Source of the DNA: JACVRM01 sp963809765
Lineage (GTDB): Bacteria > Actinomycetota > Thermoleophilia > Gaiellales > Gaiellaceae
NCBI GenBank assembly: GCA_963809765.1
Contig: CAWEKT010000003.1
Coordinates: 124,001-188,000 of the forward strand
Direction of reading: 5' to 3'
DNA: 64,000 nt
Numbering within the stretch: the first letter of the stretch is position 1; the number at the start of each line of letters is the position of its first letter. The notes below the pieces were generated by a model, which was not told the DNA's origin, ran no database searches, and saw only the letters and a program-made list of their open reading frames with translations. Shown here piece after piece: positions 1 through 7,937 of the stretch. A program made the translations under genes and the position numbers.

Positions 1-153
1 GCCCAGCGACCCGGCTCTGCCTCCTCCCGGGCACCGTCTCTCCGCCTCGGGCCGCGGCCGCAAACCCGCTGGCCACCGGCTCCCCGGAAGCGGAGGAGCC
101 GCCCACGCGGGGGTGGCCGGGCGCGCCGGGACGCTGCTACAGTCCGTCGGCTC

Positions 154-227
154 GCCCCCGTCGTCTAGCGGCCTAGGATGCCTGGTTCTCAGCCAGGAGA
201 TCGCGGGTTCGAATCCCGCCGGGGGTG
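154..227 (+). tRNA. tRNA-Glu (anticodon CUC)
   Basis: This folds into a full cloverleaf. The acceptor arm is 154-160 with 220-226 (first pair G-U), the anticodon stem CCTGG/CCAGG encloses loop TTCTCAG with anticodon CTC, and the T arm GCGGG/CCCGC encloses TTCGAAT. The anticodon decodes GAG, so the charge is glutamate. No CCA is encoded at the 3' end. A weak -10-like TACAGT lies at 138-143. The glutamyl-tRNA synthetase gene lies about 3 kb downstream on the other strand. Confidence 0.95.
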
Positions 228-234
228 TGAACGC

Positions 235-259
235 ACGGGCGCCTCGAGAGGGCGCCCGT
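235..259 (+). terminator. Hairpin after tRNA-Glu
   Basis: A perfect 9-bp inverted repeat (ACGGGCGCC / GGCGCCCGT) with a 7-nt loop starts 8 nt after the tRNA. It is probably the tRNA terminator or 3'-end hairpin, although the following T-tract is weak (CGTGTCTT). Confidence 0.55.
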
Positions 260-413
260 CGTGTCTTCCGGGATGCCGCGATGGTCGCCGTCCTGCTGGT
301 TGCTCTTGGCTCGGTTCCGGCACAGACACGCGCGCCTTTTCGCGTTACCGTCGGCGCCGGGCGGGTGGTGGAGGCGCTCTCCCCTTGGGAGGGCGGGGTA
401 CGGTTCGAGAGGC

Positions 414-443
414 TGCTAGCAATTTGGTTGCAGAGTGCTAGCA
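414..443 (+). promoter_or_regulatory. Paired TGCTAGCA palindromes, candidate operator
   Basis: The 8-bp palindrome TGCTAGCA occurs twice (414-421 and 436-443), 22 bp apart, about two helical turns, and ends 7 nt before the GTG start of the RHH/Clp-N gene. The right copy extends to GAGTGCTAG (433-441), which matches the right half of a CIRCE (HrcA) site at 8 of 9 positions, while the left half is poorer. It could be an autoregulatory RHH operator or a degenerate CIRCE. Which protein binds is inference. Confidence 0.4.
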
Positions 444-450
444 TGCGATC

Positions 451-1284
451 GTGGCCACGCTGCACGTACGCAACGTTCCGGACGGGCTCTACGAGGCCCT
501 TCGGACGCGCGCCGAGCGCGAGGGCCGCTCGATCGGCAGCCAGACGTGCGTTCTCCTCGAGCAGTCTCTGCTCATCGAGCCGCTGCGGCTGTCCTCCCGT
601 CACGGCCGAGCGGCTCCGCTCGCACCCGCGGAGCGATTCGCACCCCCCGCGCGTGAAGCCGTCGCGCAGGCGGCACGGGAGGCCGCAGCACTGGGTCATG
701 ACGCCATCGAAACGGAGGATCTGCTTCTTGCCCTGCTGGCCGACGAAGGGAGCGTGGCATCGCACCTGCTCGGGGTGCTGGGCGTCGACCGCGGGAGCGT
801 GATGGAACGGCTCGGCGACGTTCCAAGCCCCAAGCGCCGCCAATCGGCGGAGCCGCTGCCGTTCGCCCCGGCGGTCAAGGAGGTGCTCGAGCTCGCACTG
901 CGCGAGTCCCTTGCGCGGGGCGGCCCCGCCGGCACCGCCGCGATCGACTCCGAGGACATCCTCATCGCCCTCGCCGCGTACGGCCAGGGCCAGGCGGCGC
1001 ACGCACTGAGGGAGCTCGGGGTCGAAGCGTCCACGGTGCGCGCGGCGGCGGTTCGCCTGCGGGGCGGCGCTGGACCCCAGCCGGCGTGGTTCGGACCGTT
1101 CGCCACGGCGACCGCCTGGGAGTACCAGACGCTCGATCTGACTGGCGACTCGAAGGCGTGGTCCCAGCAGCTCAACGATGCGGCCTCGGAAGGCTGGGAG
1201 CTGTTCTCGGTGGCCGAAAGCGAGACGCCGCGCGCGATCCTGCGCCGCGTCGCGGGTTTCTCGGCTCCCCCTCCCGACGCCTAG
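451..1284 (+). CDS. RHH (FitA-like) / double Clp-N / DUF4177-like fusion protein
   Basis: This 277-aa protein starts at GTG; no in-frame ATG precedes it. Residues 1-41 read like a FitA/CopG ribbon-helix-helix DNA-binding region (ATLHVRNVPDGLYEALRTRA). Residues about 64-115 and 137-200 are two Clp N-terminal-type helical repeats (for example DAIETEDLLLALLADEG), as found at the front of ClpA/ClpC unfoldases. Residues 223-265 (WEYQTLDLTGDSKAW, then GWELFSV) resemble small DUF4177-type domains. There is no AAA+ ATPase domain. I infer a DNA-binding stress sensor that uses Clp-N modules to bind a protein or peptide. No toxin gene is adjacent, so it is not a standard toxin-antitoxin module. Confidence 0.7.
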   Translation: MATLHVRNVPDGLYEALRTRAEREGRSIGSQTCVLLEQSLLIEPLRLSSRHGRAAPLAPAERFAPPAREAVAQAAREAAALGHDAIETEDLLLALLADEGSVASHLLGVLGVDRGSVMERLGDVPSPKRRQSAEPLPFAPAVKEVLELALRESLARGGPAGTAAIDSEDILIALAAYGQGQAAHALRELGVEASTVRAAAVRLRGGAGPQPAWFGPFATATAWEYQTLDLTGDSKAWSQQLNDAASEGWELFSVAESETPRAILRRVAGFSAPPPDA

Positions 1285-3161
1285 CCCCGGCTGGACACGA
1301 GCGGGCCGGTGTCGAGCGGCTCGTAGCCCAGGCGCCCGGCGACCTCCTCGCTGCTCGGCTGCGTGCCCTCGGCCCAGAGCTCACGCAGGAAGTCGCCTGT
1401 GCGTTCGTCCTGCCACCAGCCGTCGCCGACCTCGCGCCGCAGCCACTCGCGCAGCTGCGAGGAGCGGATCCAGGCGCGCAGGTAGTCGGCGGAGTAGAAG
1501 CCGTCGTCCATGTCGGCCAGGTAGTTGCCCGGCGGGTAGTGGATCCCGGCCGCCTCGGTCAGCAGCTCCGAGTAGCGCTCCGGCATGCCCGTCAGGTCGG
1601 CGCCGGCCGACCAGAAGTCCAGCTCGTAGCGCAGCTTCGCCTCGTAGCGCTTGAAGAGGAAGAGCTCGACGAAGTCCGCAGCCTCCGCGTTGGTGGCGGC
1701 CTGCTCGGCCGTGAGCCCGAAGTAGCGCTCGTGCCAGCCCGGCTCCCGGGAGATCGCCTCGAGGATGTACGAGTAGATCTCCGTCAGCGCGTGGTCGCGC
1801 GAGATCGCCCGATACGTGTAGGGCAGGCCTTCGCCCGAGCCGGCGTAGTGCAGCGCGTGGCCGGCCTCGTGCAGGAATGCGCCGTAGTCGTGAAGCCCGC
1901 CCTGGGCCCGGGTGATGAGATGAACGACCTCTGGCGGATCGGACGGAATCACGCAGGCGCGCGGGCTCTTCTGAGGGCGGTCGTCGAGGTCGAGGCGAAT
2001 CGTGTTCTGCCGCTCCAGGTCCAGCCCCAGGCGCTGCAGGGTGTCGAGGCACACCTCGACGCAGCGCTCGCGCGTGTACGTCGCCTCGAGCGGCGACAGC
2101 CGGCGCAGGTAGGCGACGTGCGAGGAGGAGGGAACGTCCTCGCGCTCGGGCCCGAGCAGACGCTCGAGCCAGTGCTCGCGCAGCCGGCCGTAGTCTGCGG
2201 CGAGTGCGCCGCTCGCGTGCTGCAGGGCATGTGACAGGTCGGCGAGCACGACTCCCTTCTCCCCCTCGCTGCGAGCCACCGGATCTGCCTCGCCCGAGAC
2301 GTCGGCCGCGCGATCCTCCTTCAGCCGCAGGAGCTCCAGCCGGCGGTCGTTGAACGACGCCGAGAGCTCGTGGACGAGCTCGCCGAGCTCGTCGCGGTCG
2401 CGGTACTCGGGCAGAACGGCGAGCTGGGCCTGCCCGGAGCGCAGCGGCAGCTGCTCGCCGCGGAACTCGAGGCGCGCGGCGAGGATCGCGTTCTCCACCT
2501 CGTCGGCCAGCGGCGCGACCGCACGCTCGACCAGCCCGTACTCGCACGACTTGCGCAACCGGAAGAGGCGCTCCCGCTCCGCCCCTTCCGCGTCCGCTTC
2601 GGCCGAGCGCAGGGCCTCGACCTGCTCCGGCGTGAAGAGGTCGGCGTAGGCGGCCACGATCGCGGCGCTGGCGGAGGTCTCCTTCTCCCCCACTCGCACC
2701 GCGCGTCCCTCCTCCATCCGTTCGAAGCGGTAGCGGCGAAGTCGCTCCTCGAACTCGCCGGGCGCACGGACACCGTTGGCAGGCGCGGCACGCGGCGGTG
2801 CGGCGTCGGCCAGGTCGCGCACCGTGCGCCGCAGCTCGCTCAGGTCGAAGGGCTTCGTCATCACTGCAGAGACGCCCGATGGCCGCGTCACGTCGCTCAT
2901 CTCGACCGAGCCCGTGAGAACGAGGACCGCCGGCGGCGGCGTGCGCTGGAAGCGGTCGAGCAGGGCGAGGCCGCCGGTCCCCGCATCGCCGAGGCGGACA
3001 TCGAGGATGACGACGTCGGCCCGGTCTGCGAGGTCGACAGCGTCGTCCACCGTCGGCGCCTCGAGCACCTGGAAGCCGTCGAGCTCCAGGTTCACCCGGC
3101 AGAGCATGCGCAGGGCCGCGTCGTCGTCGACGAGCAGGACGGTGCGATCGCCGCCGCTCAC
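1281..3161 (-). CDS. Response-regulator receiver fused to an M3-like metallopeptidase
   Basis: This is a 626-aa protein. Residues 5-120 form a CheY-like receiver with the acidic pair D12/D13, phosphoacceptor D54 (VVILDVRLGD) and the switch lysine in MTKPFD. After a linker (about 120-150) comes a long helical region ending in a gluzincin active site: HEAGH at residues 431-435 and a third-ligand glutamate near 461 (ALTEIYSYILE). The spacing fits oligopeptidase F/thimet-type (M3) enzymes. No DNA-binding output domain is present. Its start overlaps the gltX stop by 4 bp (ATGA), suggesting translational coupling, and its end overlaps the convergent RHH gene by 4 bp. I infer a peptidase whose activity or location is set by phosphorylation. 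The substrate is unknown. Confidence 0.8.
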   Translation of the reverse strand: MSGGDRTVLLVDDDAALRMLCRVNLELDGFQVLEAPTVDDAVDLADRADVVILDVRLGDAGTGGLALLDRFQRTPPPAVLVLTGSVEMSDVTRPSGVSAVMTKPFDLSELRRTVRDLADAAPPRAAPANGVRAPGEFEERLRRYRFERMEEGRAVRVGEKETSASAAIVAAYADLFTPEQVEALRSAEADAEGAERERLFRLRKSCEYGLVERAVAPLADEVENAILAARLEFRGEQLPLRSGQAQLAVLPEYRDRDELGELVHELSASFNDRRLELLRLKEDRAADVSGEADPVARSEGEKGVVLADLSHALQHASGALAADYGRLREHWLERLLGPEREDVPSSSHVAYLRRLSPLEATYTRERCVEVCLDTLQRLGLDLERQNTIRLDLDDRPQKSPRACVIPSDPPEVVHLITRAQGGLHDYGAFLHEAGHALHYAGSGEGLPYTYRAISRDHALTEIYSYILEAISREPGWHERYFGLTAEQAATNAEAADFVELFLFKRYEAKLRYELDFWSAGADLTGMPERYSELLTEAAGIHYPPGNYLADMDDGFYSADYLRAWIRSSQLREWLRREVGDGWWQDERTGDFLRELWAEGTQPSSEEVAGRLGYEPLDTGPLVSSRG

Positions 3162-4417
3162 GAGCGCGCTCCGGTCGCAGCCCGCAGCCGCGCGAGCGAG
3201 GCGTCGCGCCCGAGGAGCTCGAGGCTCTCGAAGAGCCCCGGTGACACCGTCGAGCCGGTCACTGCGACCCGGATCGGCTGAAAGGCCTTGCGGGCGGACA
3301 GCCCCAGCTCATCGGCGACGCCGCGAAGCGCCGTCTCGATCGCCTCGGCCGAGAACGGCTCCACCGCCGACAGCGCCGCGAGCGCTCCGTCGAGCATCGG
3401 CGAGCCGTCCACGTCGCCGTCGGGTGCCGGCTCGGAGAAGAAGAAGCCGGCGTAGGCGGGGTACTGGCCGAGCGTCGAGATCTTCTCCTTGACCAGCGGC
3501 ACCGTCTGACGGACGCGCTCCGCATCCCACTCGATCCCGTCCTCGCGGAGGTACGCGAGCAGCCGCTCGCCGTACTCGTCGTCGGGCAGCGCACGCAGAT
3601 GGACGCCGTTCAGCCACTCGAACTTGGCGTAGTCGAAGACCGCCGGGCTCGCTCCCACCCGCTCGAGCGTGAAGCGCTCGACGAGCTCCTCCGGCGTCAT
3701 CACCGTGGTCCGGTCGTCGTACGACCAGCCGAGCAGGGCGAGAAAGTTCATCAGCGCCTCGGGGATGTACCCGGCTGTGCGGAACTCGTCGATCGACTGC
3801 GCCCCGTGGCGCTTGGAGAGCTTCTTGCCGTCGTCACCGAGCACGTCGGGCGCATGCGCGTAGACCGGGGGCTCGTGACCGAGCGCGCGCAGGATCTGGA
3901 GCTGCTTGGGCGTGTTCGAGACGTGGTCGTTGCCGCGGATCACGTGTGTGATGCCGTCGTCCATGTCCTCGACCGGCGAGGCGAAGTTGTAGGTGGCGCG
4001 CCCGTCCGAGCGGACGATCACCAGGTCGTCGAGGCGCTCGTTGGGAAACTCGACCGGCCCACGGATGGCGTCGTCCCAGCCGGTCACACCCTCCTCCGGC
4101 ATGCGGAAGCGGATCGCCCCCTCGTCCTCGTAGGCCTTGCCCTCGTCGACGAGCTGGGCCCCGAGCTCGCGGCAGCGCTCCATCGCGTCGAGCTGGAAGG
4201 TGACCGGGCCGTCCCAGTCGAGCCCGAGCCAGGTGAGCGAGCGCTGGATCTGCTCGACCGACTCGGCCACCTCGCGGCTCGTGTCGGTGTTCTCGATCCG
4301 GAGCAGGCACTCGCCGCCGCGGCCGCGCGCGAAGAGCCAGTTGAACAGGAACGTCCGCACGCCGCCGATGTGGAGGAATCCGGTCGGGCTCGGCGCCATG
4401 CGCACGCGGACGCTCAC
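3158..4417 (-). CDS. gltX: Glutamyl-tRNA synthetase
   Basis: This enzyme charges tRNA-Glu with glutamate in the cytoplasm (class I synthetase). The N-terminus has PSPTGFLHIGG (residues 9-19, the HIGH signature), and KLSKRHG near residue 200 is the KMSKS loop. The 419-aa length is shorter than most GluRS (about 470-490), mainly in the C-terminal anticodon-binding part, which still ends in a normal-looking helical region. It is the first gene of a two-gene unit with the receiver-peptidase (4-bp overlap) and is divergent from nfo across 110 bp. Whether it is discriminating or non-discriminating cannot be read from the sequence. Confidence 0.93.
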   Translation of the reverse strand: MSVRVRMAPSPTGFLHIGGVRTFLFNWLFARGRGGECLLRIENTDTSREVAESVEQIQRSLTWLGLDWDGPVTFQLDAMERCRELGAQLVDEGKAYEDEGAIRFRMPEEGVTGWDDAIRGPVEFPNERLDDLVIVRSDGRATYNFASPVEDMDDGITHVIRGNDHVSNTPKQLQILRALGHEPPVYAHAPDVLGDDGKKLSKRHGAQSIDEFRTAGYIPEALMNFLALLGWSYDDRTTVMTPEELVERFTLERVGASPAVFDYAKFEWLNGVHLRALPDDEYGERLLAYLREDGIEWDAERVRQTVPLVKEKISTLGQYPAYAGFFFSEPAPDGDVDGSPMLDGALAALSAVEPFSAEAIETALRGVADELGLSARKAFQPIRVAVTGSTVSPGLFESLELLGRDASLARLRAATGARS

Positions 4418-4527
4418 GCGCGCCCCCCTGCTCCGGGGCGGGGTCCGTTGCCGCTGACGGTGTCGCTGCTCTGCTGCATCTCGACAGGCCGCAACGGTGC
4501 CCGCCGCGGCCCGAGTAGGTTACTGGC

Positions 4528-5433
4528 GTGCTGCTCGGCGCCCACTGCTCCGGCGGTGTGAAGCGGGCGTTCGACCGGGCCGAGGAGATCGGGGCGGACG
4601 CCGTCCAGCTCTTCGCGCAGAGCCCGCGGGCGTGGCGCTTCCCCGATCACGATCCCGCGGATCTCTCGCGCTGCCGCGAGCGGCTCGAGAGCGGTCCGGT
4701 GCGCGCGGCGCTCATCCACGCCGTCTACCTCGTCAACCTCGCCACGCCGAACGAGGAGATCTACGAGAAGTCGACGACGACGCTCTGCCTGACGGTCGAG
4801 GCGGCGAGCGCGATGGGCGCTGACGTCGTCTTCCACGTCGGCTCTCACCTCGGCGCCGGTTTCGAGACCGGCCTCGAGCGCGCGCTGCCCGCGATCGCAC
4901 AGGCGCTCGAGCGCTGCGAGGGCGATACGTGGCTGCTGATGGAGAACTCCGCCGGCGCCGGGGGCACGATCGGCCGCTCGATCGAGGAGCTCGCGACGCT
5001 CTTCGAACGGCTCGGCGGTCACCCGCGCCTGGGCATCTGCCTCGACTCGTGCCACCTGTTCGTCTCGGGCTGCGACGTGCGCGACGCGGAGGGGCTGTCG
5101 GCGGTGCTCGACTCGGTCGACGAGTCGATCGGGCTCGAGCGGCTGCGCGCACTCCACGTCAACGACGCGAACGCGCCGCTGGCCTCGAACCGCGACCGGC
5201 ACGCGAACATCGGCGACGGCGAGCTCGGCGAGCGGCTCGGGGTCTTCCTCGGCCACCCGGCGCTGCAGGGACTGCCCGCGGTCATGGAGACGCCGGGCGC
5301 CGACGGCCATGGCCCGGACGCGGGCGACATCGTCCGCCTCCGCGAGCTCCACGCCCGCTGGGCACCGAAGCCTCAGCCGTCGAAGCCTCGTTCGCGCCAG
5401 AAGAGCGCCAAGCGCCGCGCGACTCGGCGCTAG
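4528..5433 (+). CDS. nfo: Deoxyribonuclease IV (AP endonuclease IV)
   Basis: This is a 301-aa TIM-barrel AP endonuclease of base-excision repair, which cuts 5' of abasic sites. Trinuclear-zinc ligands are recognisable in order: H in HVGSH, E in LLMENSAG, D and H in CLDSCHLF, H in LHVNDAN, the DRHANIGDGELG loop, and E in VMETPGADG. The start is GTG at 4528. A lysine/arginine-rich tail (SRQKSAKRRATRR) follows the barrel and may help DNA binding. The gene is transcribed away from gltX. Confidence 0.95.
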   Translation: MLLGAHCSGGVKRAFDRAEEIGADAVQLFAQSPRAWRFPDHDPADLSRCRERLESGPVRAALIHAVYLVNLATPNEEIYEKSTTTLCLTVEAASAMGADVVFHVGSHLGAGFETGLERALPAIAQALERCEGDTWLLMENSAGAGGTIGRSIEELATLFERLGGHPRLGICLDSCHLFVSGCDVRDAEGLSAVLDSVDESIGLERLRALHVNDANAPLASNRDRHANIGDGELGERLGVFLGHPALQGLPAVMETPGADGHGPDAGDIVRLRELHARWAPKPQPSKPRSRQKSAKRRATRR

Positions 5434-5618
5434 CCGTCCGCTCGGGACAGGTCCCGCGGGGACATGCCGCTGGGGCCGGCCGCGGTCCTCCCTCCGGTCA
5501 CGAGGCTATCGCCGAGAACCGCAACCGTGTGTGGCGTCGCCGTGCAGGGACCGTGACATGCCACGGGCAAGGGCCATCGTCGAGGCGCCCGGCGGTGCAC
5601 CTCCCGAGAGCGCGTGCT

Positions 5619-6035
5619 TCAGGCGTTCGGCGCGATCCGCGCGAACACGCGGAAGCTCGGACGGTCGAGCGGGAGCTCGAAGAACTCCGGGTTGACGCAC
5701 CCGAGCGGGTCGGCCTTCGCGTCGTAGCAGCTCGACACGGCCGCGTCGCACATCGGCAGCGGCTGCCGTCGCGCCTTCACCGCCCCGAAGCCGATCCGGC
5801 CGCGCTCGGCGCGCTCGAGCAGGTGCAGGTCGATCTCGACCTCGTAGACCTTCTGCATGCAGCCCACGTAGGTGCGGCCGAATTCCTCGAACGCGTACAC
5901 GAACGGACACGCGCGGTCGAGGCACGACGCCGGATAGACGACCTTGTCGCAGTGGACATCGCAGCGCTGGCACTCGACCTCCTGCTGCGGGTGCAGCGGG
6001 AGCTGCCGCTCGGGCACCATCGGGGCCGTGTCCAT
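5619..6035 (-). CDS. Conserved Cys-rich hypothetical protein
   Basis: I do not recognise a named family. The 138-aa product starts at ATG 6035 (MDTAPMVPERQ) because further upstream extension would run into the HAD gene. It carries many cysteines, mostly clustered: CQRCDVHC, then SCLDRACPF, YVGCMQK, MCDAAVSSC and GCVNPEF. The pattern suggests a metal-binding or disulfide-rich cytoplasmic protein, and no signal peptide is visible. It lies 65 bp downstream of the HAD gene on the same strand, so the two may be cotranscribed. Confidence 0.7.
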   Translation of the reverse strand: MDTAPMVPERQLPLHPQQEVECQRCDVHCDKVVYPASCLDRACPFVYAFEEFGRTYVGCMQKVYEVEIDLHLLERAERGRIGFGAVKARRQPLPMCDAAVSSCYDAKADPLGCVNPEFFELPLDRPSFRVFARIAPNA

Positions 6036-6100
6036 ACAGGGATTTTCCGTACGCCCGTGGACCGCCGCAAGACTTGACAGCGCCGGCCAAACGTGCTTGC

Positions 6101-6814
6101 TCAGCGCTCGCCGTTGAGCCGCCGGACGACGTTGAGCACGTCCATCAGTGTGTACGCCTCGTAGTCCGGCTCGATGCCGTCCGGGTGCTGGTCGGCACGC
6201 GACCACAGCGCCTGGATGGTGCGCATGCCGGCCTCGGCGGCGCCGCGGACGTCCTGCCGGAGGCGGTCGCCGACGAAGAGCGCCCGGGCGGCCGGCACGC
6301 CGACCTCGGCGAGTGCGCGCTCGAAGATCAGCGGGTGCGGCTTGCGCTTGCCCACTTCCGACGAAAGGACGACCGAGTCGAGGCGCTCGGCCAGCCCCTG
6401 CCGCTCGAGCACGGGCTCGAGCAGCCAGAGCGGAACGGCGGTGTTCGAGACGAGCCCCAGCTTGAGGCCACGGTCGCGGAGCGAGTCGAGGAGGGCGAGC
6501 GTCTGGGGGTGGAGGATCATGTCGGATTCCCAGAGCGCCGCCTGCGCATAGACGCGAACCTCCTCCTCGCTCAGTGCACACTCGAGCGCGTCGAAGCAGG
6601 CTGAGAGCAGGCCGACGTAGTCCAGCTCGTCGACACGGTCGTGTCCGAGGCTCTGCTCGTTCAGCCAGCGGCGGACCGCGTCGGGGTCGGGAGCATCCTC
6701 GCGGCCGAGCGCGGAGAGGCCGGCAGCGATGCGCTCGAGGACGTATTCGTCGGTCGCGATCTCCTCGAACGGCATCAGCGTGTCGCCCCAGTCGAACAGG
6801 ACGGCGTCGATCAC
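6101..6814 (-). CDS. HAD-superfamily hydrolase (subfamily IA)
   Basis: This is a 237-aa phosphatase-like protein. Motif I is FDWGDTL with nucleophile D8 and general acid in the DxxDT form, motif II is LVSNTA, motif III lysine is in VGKRKPHP, and motif IV is FVGDRLRQDV. A helical cap lies between residues about 15 and 90. Such enzymes dephosphorylate small metabolites, but the substrate cannot be deduced. It is divergent from the Ca2+/H+ exchanger across 71 bp. Confidence 0.88.
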   Translation of the reverse strand: MIDAVLFDWGDTLMPFEEIATDEYVLERIAAGLSALGREDAPDPDAVRRWLNEQSLGHDRVDELDYVGLLSACFDALECALSEEEVRVYAQAALWESDMILHPQTLALLDSLRDRGLKLGLVSNTAVPLWLLEPVLERQGLAERLDSVVLSSEVGKRKPHPLIFERALAEVGVPAARALFVGDRLRQDVRGAAEAGMRTIQALWSRADQHPDGIEPDYEAYTLMDVLNVVRRLNGER

Positions 6815-6885
6815 GCGCGGGATGAAAGCACGCGGCGTCGCCCAACCGGCGCGTCGCCGCGAACCGCCTGGCTAGGGTTCCGCAC

Positions 6886-7932
6886 GTGGCACGGAGGATT
6901 CTCTGGGCGTCGCTCGCGCTCGCCCCGGCCACGATCGTCCTCCACTACGCCTTCCACTTGGGGGACACGGCCGACTTCGTGCTCGCGGCGCTCGCCCTCA
7001 TCCCGCTCGCCTGGCTGATCGGAGAAGCGACCGAGCATGCGGCGCACCACACCGGCGCGGGCATCGGCGGCTTCCTCAACGCCACCTTCGGCAACGCGCC
7101 CGAGCTGATCATCGCGCTCTTCGCCGTCAGCGCCGCCAAGTTCGAAGTCGTTCGCGGGTCGCTGACGGGAAGCGTGATCGGCAACCTCCTGCTCGTCCTC
7201 GGCTTCTCGTTGATCTTCGGCGGGCGGGGAGAGGTCGACCGCGCCTCGAGCTTCGTCTCGCTGGCACTCGTCGCCCTGGCGACGCTGCTCTTCCTGATCC
7301 CGGCGGTGCCGAGCTGGGACGGCGGCGATCCCGAGCGCCACTCGCTCGCGCTGCTCTCGATCATCCCCTCCGTCGTCCTGCTCGCGATCTACGTCGTGGT
7401 CACGTACCTGAGCCTGCGCCGGCACCGTCAGCTCCACGTCTCGGACGAGCCGTCCGAGATGGCGGCCTGGTCGCTCCGGCTCTCGCTCGGCGTGCTCGGC
7501 CTCGCGACCGTGGTGACGGCCCTGATCGCCGAGATCCTGGTGGGCTCGATCGAGACGTTCGCGGAGAACGCACATCTGAGCGACTTCTTCGTCGCAGCCG
7601 TGATCGTGGCGATCGTCGGCAATGCGGCCGAGCACGGCGGCGCCGTCGTCGTCGCGTACCGCGGCAAGATCCGCCTCGCGGCGGAGATCGCGCTGGCCTC
7701 CAGCGCGCAGGTGGCGGTGTTCCTCATCCCCGCGGTGGCGCTGCTCGCCTGGCTGATCGACCCACTGGCGCTCTCGTTCCGTCCGGTCGAGATCGCCGCG
7801 GTGGCAGGCTCGGTGATCCTGACCGCGGTCCTGCTCGCGCAACGGCCAGCATCGAGCCGGTTCAAGGGCGCGGTGCTCGTCGGCGCCTACGTCGTCGTCG
7901 CGATCGCGTTCCTGCTCGCCGGCGACCGGTAG
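6886..7932 (+). CDS. Calcium/proton exchanger (CaCA superfamily, Cax type)
   Basis: The product is a 348-aa polytopic inner-membrane antiporter that exports Ca2+ in exchange for protons. The two inverted alpha repeats are clear: GGFLNATFGNAPELI in the first half and VGNAAEHGGAVVVA in the second, each with the conserved acidic residue of the cation site. About eleven hydrophobic segments can be counted. The start at GTG 6886 gives a short basic N-terminus before the first helix. It ends 5 bp from the convergent threonine aldolase. Confidence 0.92.
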   Translation: MARRILWASLALAPATIVLHYAFHLGDTADFVLAALALIPLAWLIGEATEHAAHHTGAGIGGFLNATFGNAPELIIALFAVSAAKFEVVRGSLTGSVIGNLLLVLGFSLIFGGRGEVDRASSFVSLALVALATLLFLIPAVPSWDGGDPERHSLALLSIIPSVVLLAIYVVVTYLSLRRHRQLHVSDEPSEMAAWSLRLSLGVLGLATVVTALIAEILVGSIETFAENAHLSDFFVAAVIVAIVGNAAEHGGAVVVAYRGKIRLAAEIALASSAQVAVFLIPAVALLAWLIDPLALSFRPVEIAAVAGSVILTAVLLAQRPASSRFKGAVLVGAYVVVAIAFLLAGDR

Positions 7933-7937
7933 TCGGT

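Noticed and set aside
451..1284. Toxin-antitoxin module
   Set aside because: The RHH head looks like an antitoxin, but no PIN or other toxin gene is adjacent and the protein is far larger than FitA/CopG antitoxins.
1086..2234. Long plus-strand open frame of 382 codons
   Set aside because: It lies antisense to the receiver-peptidase gene and has the Arg/Val/Gly/Leu-rich composition typical of high-GC shadow frames, with no motif.
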